From assembly GCA_963693305.1 (NCBI GenBank), contig OY855907.1, positions 39,086,856 through 39,150,855 on the forward strand: a stretch of DNA of 64,000 nt. The letters run 5' to 3'. The notes under the pieces are model-generated. The model was not told the origin of the DNA and searched no databases. It was given only the letters and a program-made list of their open reading frames with translations. The translations under genes and the position numbers were made by a program. Positions 55,857-64,000 of the stretch are shown here, piece after piece. Every line of letters starts with the position of its first letter. The first letter of the stretch is position 1. Origin of the DNA: Meandrina meandrites (lineage: Eukaryota; Cnidaria; Anthozoa; Scleractinia; Meandrinidae).

Positions 55857-57026
55857 CTGTAACCAATAAGTGTGCACATAAGTGTGCACAAAAATGACTG
55901 CACAAGCACATAAGTGTGCACAAAGATGACTGTACACCCATATAAGTGTACACATAAATTACTGTAACCGAAAATAAGTGTGCACAAAAATGACTGTACA
56001 CGCACATAAGTGTGCCCAAAGGTGACTGTAAACCCACATAAGTGTGCACAAAAATGACTGCAAACGCACATAAGTGTGCACAATAATGACTGCACACGCA
56101 CATAAGTGTGCACAAAAATGACTGTACACGCACATAAGTGTGCACAAAAATGACTGTACACGCACATAAGTGTGCACAAAAATGACTGTACACGCACATA
56201 AGTGTGAACAAAAATGACTGTACCCCGACATAAGTGTGCACAAAAATGAATGTACACCCACATAAGTGTGAACAAAAATGACTGTACACGCACAAAAGTG
56301 TGCACAAAAATGACTGTAAACCCACTTAAGTGTGCACAATAATGACTGTACACGCACATAAGAGTGCACATTAATGACAGTACATGCACATAAGTGTCCA
56401 CAATAATGACTGTACACGCACATAAGTTTGCACAAAAATGACTATACACGCACATACGTGTGCACAAAATGACTGTACCCCCACATAAGTGTACACAATA
56501 ATGACTATACACCCACATAAGTGTGCACAAAGATGACTGTACACACACAGAAGTTTGCACAAAAATGACTGCAGACGCATATAAGTGTGCACAAAAATAA
56601 CTGTACACGCACATAAGTGTGCACAATAATGACTAGACACCCACATAAGTGTACACAAAGATGACTGTACACCCAAAGAAGTTTGCACAAAAATGACTGT
56701 ACACGCGTAAAAGTGTGCAGAAAAATAACTGTACACCCACATAACTGTGCACAATAATGACTGTACACCCACATAAGTGTGCACAAAAATGACTTTACAC
56801 GCACATAAGTGTGCACAAAAATGACTGTACACCCACATATGTGTGCAGAAAAATGACAGTACACGCACGTAAGTGTGCACAAAAATGACTGTACCCCGAC
56901 ATAAGTGTGCACAAAGATGACTGTACACCCACAGAAGTTTGCACAAAAATGACTGTACACGCACAAAAGTGTGCAACAAAATAACTGTAAACGCACATAA
57001 GTGTGCACAATAATGACTGTACACCC
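55857..57026. repeat. 32-bp satellite array, block 2 (about 36 units)
   Basis: Unit: CACATAAGTGTGCACAAAAA then TGACTGTACACG (32 bp). The main variants are CCC for CGC before ACATAAG, CACAGAAGTTTGCAC for CACATAAGTGTGCAC, and AATAATGACT or AAATAACT for AAAATGACT. The reverse complement has no stop in any frame in most units, so long Cys-rich minus-strand frames appear; they are not genes. The same direction is kept in all blocks. Confidence 0.95.
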
Positions 57027-57032
57027 CATGTT

Positions 57033-57244
57033 ATGTTCATTTAAAAGTGATTTGTTTCCTATGTGTCAGTGGCATGCCTAAGCTAGCTACCTCGAAGCTA
57101 AGTGTATGACCACTATAAAAAACATTTACATTTTTTTACATTTACATTTTTACCCTCATAAGTGTGCAAAAAATGACTTTACATGCACATAAGTGTGCAC
57201 AAAAATGACTGTAGACGCACATAAGTGTGCAGAAAGACGACTGT
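57033..57244. repeat. Second copy of the satellite leader plus about three units
   Basis: This matches 51631-51848 with few differences (CTATGTGTCAG for CTATGTTTCAG, CCTAAGCTAG for CCTAAACTAG). It is followed by an insertion absent from the first copy. Confidence 0.9.
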
Positions 57245-57530
57245 GCATCGTCTCCAATACTTATTTTCTTTATTTAGCTTTTATATATTTTGCTGTAGAA
57301 TGTTTGTTAGCTATTAACGTTTTCCATTAAGCGTGTTATTTATTTATTTATTTATTTAATTTTGCTTTATTGCCAACCACCGTCCTAGTTTTAATCTAAT
57401 TTAACTTCGCTCAGCTCGATAAGCTTTTTAGTTTTTCTGAGTGTTGTTACCAATATCCTGTTTTAATTTTTTTTTTTTTATGAAGCATTGTATGAAGTCT
57501 TTTTTTGGTAATAAAGTTGTTGTTGTTTGT
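57245..57530 (+). mobile_element. 286-bp LINE 3' end inserted in the satellite
   Basis: The satellite sequence GACGACTGT|ACACCCAG of block 1 (near 51840) is split here by 286 bp. These end in GGTAATAAAGTTGTTGTTG, a polyadenylation-like signal plus short GTT tail. Only TGT is duplicated at the junction. The insert is AT-rich and has a T14 run. No coding sequence; a 5'-truncated non-LTR tail is the simplest reading. Confidence 0.75.
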
Positions 57531-59305
57531 TGTACACCCAGATAATTTTGCACAAAAATGACTGTACACCCACATAAGTTTGCACAAAAAGGACTGTACA
57601 CGCACATAAGTGTGCACAGAAATGACTGTAAACCCATATAAGTGTGCACAAAAATGACTGCAAACGCACATAAGTTAGCACAATAATGACTGTACACGCA
57701 CATAGGTGTGCACAAAAATGACTGTACATCCACATAAGTGTGCACAAAAATGACTGTACACCCACATAAGTGTGCACAATTATGACTGTACACGCACATA
57801 AGAGTGCACATTAATGACCGTACACGCACATAAGTGTGCACAATAATGACTGTACACGCACATAAGTTTGCACAAAAATGACTATACACACGCATACGTG
57901 TGCACAAAATGACTCTACCCCCACATAAGTGTACACAAAAATGAATGTACACCCACGTAAGTGTGCACAAATATGACTGTACACGCAGATAAGTGTGCAC
58001 AAAAATGACTGTACACCCACATAAGTGTAGACATAAATGACTGTACATGCACATAAGTATGCGCAAAAATGACTGCACACGCACATAAGTGTGCACAAAG
58101 ATGACTGTACACCCACAGAAGTTTACACAAGAATGACTGTACAAGCATATAAGTGTGCACAAAAATAACTGTACACCCACATAACTGTGCACAAAAATGA
58201 CTGTACACCCAGATAAGGGTGCACAAAAATGACCTTACACCCACATAAGTGTGCATAAAAATGGCTGTACACGTACATAAGTGTGCACAAAAAAGACTGT
58301 ACCCCGACATAAGTGTGCACAAAAATGAATGTACACCCACATAAGTGTGAATAAAAATGACTGTACACCCACATAACTGTGCATAATAATGACTGTACAC
58401 GCACATAAGAGTGTACAAAAATGACCTTACACCCAGATAAGTGTGCACAAAACTGAGTGTACACCCACATAAGTGTAGACATAAATGACTGTACACGCAC
58501 ATGAGTGTGTGCAAAAATGACTGTACACGCACCTAAGTGTCCACAAAGATGAGTGTACACCCACAGAAGTTTGCACAAAAATGACTGTACACGCATATAA
58601 GTGTGCACAAAAATAACTGTACACGCACATAAGTGTGCACAATAATGACTATACACCCACATAAGTGTACACAGAGATTACTGTACACACACAGAAGTTT
58701 GCACAAAAATGACTGTACACCCACATAAGTGTGCACAAAGATGACTGTACAAACACAGAAGTTTGCACAAAAATGACTGTACACGCGTATAAGTGTGCAC
58801 AAAAATAACTGTACACGCACATAAGTGTGCACAATAATGACTATACACCCACATAAGTGTGCACAAAGATGACTGTACACACACAGAAGTTTGCACAAAA
58901 GTGACTGCACACGCATATAAGTGTGCACAAAAATAACTGTACACGCACATAAGTGTGCACAATAATGACTATACACCCACATAAGTGTACACAAAGATGA
59001 GTGTACACCCACAGAAGTTTGCATAAAAATGACTGTACACGCGTAAAAGTGTGCACAAAAATAACTGTACACCCACATAACTGTGCACAATAATGACTGT
59101 ACACCCACATATGTGTGCACAAAAATGACAGTACACGCACATAAGTGTGCACAAAAATGACTGTACACCCACATATGTGTGCAGAAAAATAACTGTACAC
59201 GCACATAAGTGTGCACAAAAATGACTTTACACGCACATAAGTGTGCACAAAAATGACTGTACACCCACATATGTGTGCAGAAAAATGACAGTACACGCAC
59301 GTAAG
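57531..59305. repeat. 32-bp satellite array, block 3 (about 55 units), with 128-bp higher-order period
   Basis: It continues the same unit. CACAGAAGTTTGCAC variants recur at about 58562, 58689, 58754, 58882 and 59010. Steps of 128 bp (four units) with one 64-bp step show higher-order organisation in the right part. The array is cut by the BEL/Pao LTR at 59306. Confidence 0.93.
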
Positions 59306-59477
59306 TGTTGTCATGGAGAAATCACTCCACGAAAAGTAACATTTGTACAGTCCCGCGTGTATTACGTCACTCGGGATTCCCGCGAACACGTGAAAGAAAA
59401 GATAGGATTAGAGCCGCCATGTTGGCATGATGTTGTGTTACGAAGGAAAGCTAAAATAAAACTCGCCCAACGCGACA
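59306..59477 (+). repeat. Putative 5' LTR of the BEL/Pao element
   Basis: It begins TGTTGTCATGG where the satellite stops and ends CGCGACA, directly before a TGG-starting primer-binding site. The TGTTG/CGACA ends form the expected imperfect inverted pair. AATAAA at 59455-59460 could serve as the polyadenylation signal. At 172 bp it is short for this family. The 3' LTR is outside the window, so the boundaries are unproven. Confidence 0.6.
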
Positions 59478-59495
59478 TGGTAGCAGAGCGAGAGG
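59478..59495 (+). promoter_or_regulatory. Putative tRNA primer-binding site
   Basis: TGGTAGCAGAGCGAGAGG begins with TGG immediately after the LTR, as expected for pairing with a tRNA 3' CCA end. The tRNA identity was not determined. Confidence 0.55.
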
Positions 59496-59681
59496 ATTGA
59501 AGAATAAAACAAAAACAAAAGAAACAAAGAAAGCCGTATCTATCGCTTGAAGCCGTTCACATCATCCTCAGCCGAATAATTCTTTCCTCGAAGCCGTAAG
59601 TTTTAGTGTTGTCAACAACATCAGCCTCGAATCAGCCGAGTTGACGAATTACCTTGAAACCTAGCCGAAACATTCAGAGAC

Positions 59682-62600
59682 ATGACAGACTTGGGCTCCA
59701 TTAAGAGACTTATTGGAGCAAGAAAAAAACATGTCGTTCTTAATATTGACACAGCAAAGGAAATCAAACATCGGCCCATTGATGGCGATCTTGAAAAAAT
59801 CCTGGATGAAACTCGTGACAAACGCGATCAGTTGCAGCAGCATTTACGTGTGTATGAAAGCCTCCGAACGCAACTCGAAGACACTGCCAAAGCCGTAGGA
59901 AAACGAGAGTATGAAAAAGTTATGGAGGATTATGAAGACTACACCGATGTTGCCTTCGAAGCTGAACAACTTGTTGTGGGACTTTCCTCGAAATTGGACA
60001 TGATAAAAGACAGAATGGAATTTAAACTAAGACGAGGAAGTGTGAAAGTAAACATTGAACTGGAGGAGAAGATGCTGCAAATAGAGCAACAAAAAGCCGA
60101 TATTGAACACCGGAAGTTACAAATTGAAGCAGAGAGGCTTAACTTGGAGAAAGAAAAACTGAAGAAGAAAATTGAGACGGAAACAGCAAAACCAGGTACG
60201 AAACCTAACACTGTTAAATTACCAAAGCTTGATTTCAGTAAATTTGGCGGGAACTTATTGAAATGGCAGGAATTTTGGGACTCCTTTGACTCAGCAATAC
60301 ACTCCAATGAATTTCTCAGCCAAGTAGAGAAAATGAATTACCTCAGATCTAAATTAGAGGGAGAAGCTGCAGAAGTAATCTCGGGGTTAACCTTGACGAA
60401 TGCTAACTATCAGGAAGCAATCAGACTATTGCAAAAACGTTTTGGACAAAATGAGATTATCATCAATGCTCATTACACTAGTCTCATGGATTTACCTGCT
60501 TCCACATGCCATACATCAGCCTTACGCACAAGCTATGACACAATAGAGAAACACCTAAGATCACTACAAGCCCTGGGGGAGGATGTAAACACAAAAATGC
60601 TGGTATCCCTGATTATGTCAAAGCTACCCAAAGATGTTATTACTCACCTGACTGATCACAAAGTGGATGATCAAGAATGGTCAGTACAGCTACTGAGAGA
60701 TAAGTTGCATAGATACATCACTAATCGTGAAAATGCTGCGAGACAGTGTGGGACTCCCAAAGATGAAAGTAAACACCCTATTGTAAACATGTGGCCCACC
60801 TCTCAGAACAGTGAACACAAAACTACTACCGAAGCATTGTTCTCTGTTCCCAAACCTCCCAAAGATCTGAAAGTCAGAAGAAGAGATGTCTGTATCTATT
60901 GCAATGGAAAACACTGGAGTGACGAATGTAGAAAGTACCCCACTGTGACAGCCAGGAAAGAAAAGATAAAAGGACACTGTTTCATATGCCTGAAACCAGG
61001 CCATAATCAGAAAGATTGCAAGTCAAACAAGGTGTGTGCTCATTGTCAGCAGAAAAATCGTCACCACAGAAGTCTTTGCATTAACAAATTTCCAGAGAAA
61101 CCGGCAGAAACTGTAAACACAGTGACTGAACCGATATCCACCACCATCACAGCAGAGAATACCCTGCTAGCTTCTGATGAGCATGTACTAATGCAAACAG
61201 CCACCGCTGAAGTAGAAGATCTACAAAAAGCAAGAAAAGAGATTGTCCGTTTACTTCTGGATACAGGTAGCCAAAGAACCTACATTACTGAACAGCTGGC
61301 AGAAAGACTTCAGTTACCAATGAGAGGATCTGAGACCCTAACAGTCTACACATTCAGCTCATCCAAACCCAGACAGCTGCAGACTCCTGTTACTGAACTC
61401 AGGTTGTTAACCAAAGATGGATCATCCCTGCACTTGAGAGTCAATGTTGTACCCAAAATAACTGGTACCCTGCAAAGAGCAAGCTTTGATACAAAGAACA
61501 TTGAACACCTTCTTAAGGACATTACACTTGCTGATTCAGTCCCAACTTCCAAAGAAGCCGCCAGCATAGAGCTACTGCTTGGAAATGACTATTATTGTGA
61601 CATTTTTTCTGGTGACATATCAATGAAAGAAGTTATTCCAGGATTGAATCTCATGGCATCCAAGTTGGGATGGATTCTGACAGGCAGAGTTAAGTCTCAA
61701 GAAGCTCAATCTGCTCCTTCTGTGTCAATGCTTACATACACATCCAGTCCAATCAGAGCACATCTTACTGCACAGGAACTACCTATTGAACATAAAACAA
61801 CATTGGAAGAATTTTGGAAACTTGAAACACTCGGAATCAGTGAACCTATGTGTGCAAATGATAATGATAAAGCCCTGCAGAAATTTAATGACACTGTCAG
61901 ATTTGAAGATGGGCGTTACCAAGTAACCTGGCCCTGGAAAGAGGAATCTCCGTCATTGCCAACCAATTATGACCTGGCAATGGGAAGATTGAGATCCCTT
62001 GTCAATAGACTCATGAGAAACCCAGAACACCTGACAAAGTATGATGCAGTCATTCAGGACCAATTACAAAAGGGCATCATTGAAGTTGTACCTGATGAAG
62101 ATTCTGCAAACACATTGAAGCATTACATCCCACATCATGAGATAGTGACACCCGAGAAGACCACCACAAAGATACGCATTGTCTTTGATGCCTCCGCCAA
62201 AACCAGAAAGGGAAGTCAAAGCCTGAATGAAAGCCTACACCGCGGCCCAATAATACTGGAAGATTTGTGCGGACTACTGATGAGGTTTAGACTTAACAAA
62301 GTCGCCCTGGTTGCTGATGTCGAAAAAGCTTTTCATCAAGTGGGACTTCAACCGGATGACAGAGATGTAACAAGATTTGTTTGGTTAAAAGATGCCACAA
62401 AGCCTACCCTGGAAAACAATGTCCAGGTACTGAGATTTACCAGAGTCCCATTTGGAATGATATCTAGCCCATTCCTGCTGGCTGCAACAGTCAAGTATCA
62501 TTTGAACAGAGCAGATACCCCAGTAGCCAAAAAGATTTCAGACAATATGTACGTGGACAACATGATCACAGGAGTTGCCACATCAGAAGAAGCAGACGAA

Positions 62601-64000
62601 TTCTACAAAGAAGCAAAGTGCCTTTTCCAGTCCTCATCAATGAATCTCCGAGAGTGGGCATCAAACTCTCAAGACTTCCTCCAGAGCGTCCCAGAAAGTG
62701 ATCGAACAAGTGGAGACACTATGAAAGTTCTTGGAACTACCTGGAACATGAACAGTGACACAATTATTATCAATGGATCTCACACTTCATCCTTTCAAGT
62801 CACTTCCAAAAGAGAAGCATTGCAGTCTATCAGCAGAATTTATGATCCATTAGGTTTCTTCTCGCCAGCCACACTCAATGGAAAACTGTTCATTCAAGAA
62901 CTGTGGAAACAAGAGTTAGATTGGGATGAAACACTCACTGAATCACAACAGCAAGAGTGGTACAAGCTGCATGAAGACCTTAGCCCACTGTCCTCCCTGT
63001 CCATACCTAGATACATAGGAGGAGATGAATACAAACTGTTTTGTTTCACTGATGCTTCAGCCAAGGCATACTCAGCAGCTGTATACCTGTACTCCGCAGT
63101 GGACAAAACCGCCAATGTTAACCTGGTATTCTCCAAAGCACGTGTTGCCCCAACAAAGCAACTTAGCATTCCAAGATTGGAACTATTAGCGGTTCTTATT
63201 GGAACTAGATGCCTAAACTATGTGACTGAACAACTCCAGTTACCAGTGACTGATCGGATACTGTGGACAGACTCGCAGTGTGTTCTTCACTGGATGAAAA
63301 GCCGCAAACCCCTACCCATATTTGTCCAAAACAGGCTGAAAGAGATAACCTCTCACAAAGATATCAAGTTCAGATATGTCACCACAACTCAGAATCCAGC
63401 TGACTTAGCCACCAGAGGTGTTTCCACAGAGGAACTCGTTAACAATCAATTGTGGTGGCATGGACCATCTTGGCTCGGTGATCAAGAGACCAAGTGGCCT
63501 TCATGGGACTTTCAGCAAATTGACGAAAACACATTGGAAAAGATGGCCAAACAGCCTGCTGGTCCACAGATTATGTACGAGACCTCAGCCCTGATTGAAA
63601 TGGATCGCAAGAAAGACCACTCTGACAAGCCAGTTGCCCCGTTTGAGCTGAATGAAAACAATTATTCTTCCCTAACAAGACTTCTCAGAGTGACGGCATG
63701 GGCCTTACGATTCATTCAAAAACTTCAAAAGAAGAGTACCGAGAAAGAAGAACTTAAAGCTGAAGAAATAAACCAAGCGGAAACCATGTGGGAAAGACAC
63801 GTCCAGAACAGCAGTTTTGCATCAGAGATTACAGCAATCAAGAATAATACAAGAAACAATCTAAAGAGTCAACTAGGACTGAGGATAGATGAGAATGGAA
63901 TCCTTCGCTGTCATGGCAGGTTGATCAGAGAAAACCTCCCAGAAAGTACCTTCTACCCCAAGCTTCTACCGAAGAACCACGCCTTTACAAGTTTAGTCAT
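59682..64000 (+). CDS. BEL/Pao retrotransposon gag-pol polyprotein (partial, intact so far)
   Basis: ATG at 59682 opens a frame with no stop through the window end (1439 codons). Domains in order: helical N-terminus (1-160); DUF1759 gag-like region (KLDFSKFGGNLLKWQEFW, RFGQNEIIINAHY); zinc knuckles (CIYCNGKHWSDEC, CFICLKPGHNQKDC, CAHCQQKNRHHRSLC) around residues 405-470; aspartic protease DUF1758 (LLLDTGSQRTYI) near 525; RT (IVFDASAKTRKG, LVADVEKAFHQ, MYVDNMITGV, catalytic box at 62550-62561); RNase H (FCFTDASAKAY, IPRLELLAVLIG, LWTDSQCVLHWM); and the start of the integrase zinc domain (ILRCHGRL, LPKNHAF). YVDN instead of YVDD is, from memory, common in Pao-type RT. The intact frame implies recent insertion into the satellite. 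Confidence 0.95.
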   Translation, partial: MTDLGSIKRLIGARKKHVVLNIDTAKEIKHRPIDGDLEKILDETRDKRDQLQQHLRVYESLRTQLEDTAKAVGKREYEKVMEDYEDYTDVAFEAEQLVVGLSSKLDMIKDRMEFKLRRGSVKVNIELEEKMLQIEQQKADIEHRKLQIEAERLNLEKEKLKKKIETETAKPGTKPNTVKLPKLDFSKFGGNLLKWQEFWDSFDSAIHSNEFLSQVEKMNYLRSKLEGEAAEVISGLTLTNANYQEAIRLLQKRFGQNEIIINAHYTSLMDLPASTCHTSALRTSYDTIEKHLRSLQALGEDVNTKMLVSLIMSKLPKDVITHLTDHKVDDQEWSVQLLRDKLHRYITNRENAARQCGTPKDESKHPIVNMWPTSQNSEHKTTTEALFSVPKPPKDLKVRRRDVCIYCNGKHWSDECRKYPTVTARKEKIKGHCFICLKPGHNQKDCKSNKVCAHCQQKNRHHRSLCINKFPEKPAETVNTVTEPISTTITAENTLLASDEHVLMQTATAEVEDLQKARKEIVRLLLDTGSQRTYITEQLAERLQLPMRGSETLTVYTFSSSKPRQLQTPVTELRLLTKDGSSLHLRVNVVPKITGTLQRASFDTKNIEHLLKDITLADSVPTSKEAASIELLLGNDYYCDIFSGDISMKEVIPGLNLMASKLGWILTGRVKSQEAQSAPSVSMLTYTSSPIRAHLTAQELPIEHKTTLEEFWKLETLGISEPMCANDNDKALQKFNDTVRFEDGRYQVTWPWKEESPSLPTNYDLAMGRLRSLVNRLMRNPEHLTKYDAVIQDQLQKGIIEVVPDEDSANTLKHYIPHHEIVTPEKTTTKIRIVFDASAKTRKGSQSLNESLHRGPIILEDLCGLLMRFRLNKVALVADVEKAFHQVGLQPDDRDVTRFVWLKDATKPTLENNVQVLRFTRVPFGMISSPFLLAATVKYHLNRADTPVAKKISDNMYVDNMITGVATSEEADEFYKEAKCLFQSSSMNLREWASNSQDFLQSVPESDRTSGDTMKVLGTTWNMNSDTIIINGSHTSSFQVTSKREALQSISRIYDPLGFFSPATLNGKLFIQELWKQELDWDETLTESQQQEWYKLHEDLSPLSSLSIPRYIGGDEYKLFCFTDASAKAYSAAVYLYSAVDKTANVNLVFSKARVAPTKQLSIPRLELLAVLIGTRCLNYVTEQLQLPVTDRILWTDSQCVLHWMKSRKPLPIFVQNRLKEITSHKDIKFRYVTTTQNPADLATRGVSTEELVNNQLWWHGPSWLGDQETKWPSWDFQQIDENTLEKMAKQPAGPQIMYETSALIEMDRKKDHSDKPVAPFELNENNYSSLTRLLRVTAWALRFIQKLQKKSTEKEELKAEEINQAETMWERHVQNSSFASEITAIKNNTRNNLKSQLGLRIDENGILRCHGRLIRENLPESTFYPKLLPKNHAFTSLV

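Noticed and set aside
55834..59389. Many long minus-strand Cys-rich frames (up to about 260 codons)
   Set aside because: They are translations of the 32-bp satellite; all three frames are open and give the same shuffled peptide, with no start context, introns or unique domain.

Overview
This is animal nuclear DNA, most likely from a cnidarian and plausibly a stony coral. It is AT-rich and intron-bearing, and almost all of it is mobile-element debris. The mixture of BEL/Pao, DIRS-like, Penelope-like, Tx1/L1-like and CR1/L2-like retroelements, a eukaryotic Merlin transposon, hAT-type and Tc1/mariner-type elements, and tandem tRNA-like repeats fits cnidarian genomes. The species assignment is inference. 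I found no convincing single-copy host gene, and no rRNA, CRISPR or bacterial-type operon.

Layout. 0.4-3.3 kb: minus-strand 3' half of a C2H2/SAP-like gene, split by a TA-flanked Tc1/mariner-type non-autonomous element. 5.4-8.1 kb: decayed Tx1/L1-like LINE with another LINE tail inside its ORF1. 9.5-11.0 kb: 84-bp tandem repeat, a (TA)n tract and a Penelope-like GIY-YIG remnant. 11.4-17.6 kb: TIR element, LINE 3' end, nested foldback, BEL gag/protease remnant, L1-like RT remnant. 18.2-26.0 kb: a 7.7-kb element with about 0.9-1.0 kb terminal inverted repeats around a second, four-exon copy of the C2H2/SAP gene family. 27.8-34.6 kb: DIRS-like element split by a hAT-type element with 6-bp target duplications, which is split by a foldback and by a 14-bp-TSD LINE that itself holds another LINE tail; a tRNA-derived SINE sits in the DIRS remnant. 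35.8-38.8 kb: GGTCGATA foldback and a Penelope-like remnant split by a 552-bp TIR element. 40.5-41.0 kb: tandem tRNA-like units. 41.8-43.9 kb: Merlin element carrying two divergent genes. 45-50 kb: MITEs, a CR1/L2-like LINE and a tiny LINE tail. 51.6-59.3 kb: blocks of a 32-bp satellite. 59.3-64.0 kb: a BEL/Pao retrotransposon, the only long intact coding sequence, running off the right edge.

The best candidate for something undescribed is the C2H2/SAP gene family: about 1,150 codons, spliced, with an RNase-H-like acidic motif series, enclosed at 18.2-26.0 kb by long inverted repeats as a transposase would be. The second is the Merlin element with an extra divergently transcribed zinc-finger/coiled-coil gene ending at the opposite TIR.

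All calls come from reading the sequence and from memory of protein families; no database search was run.
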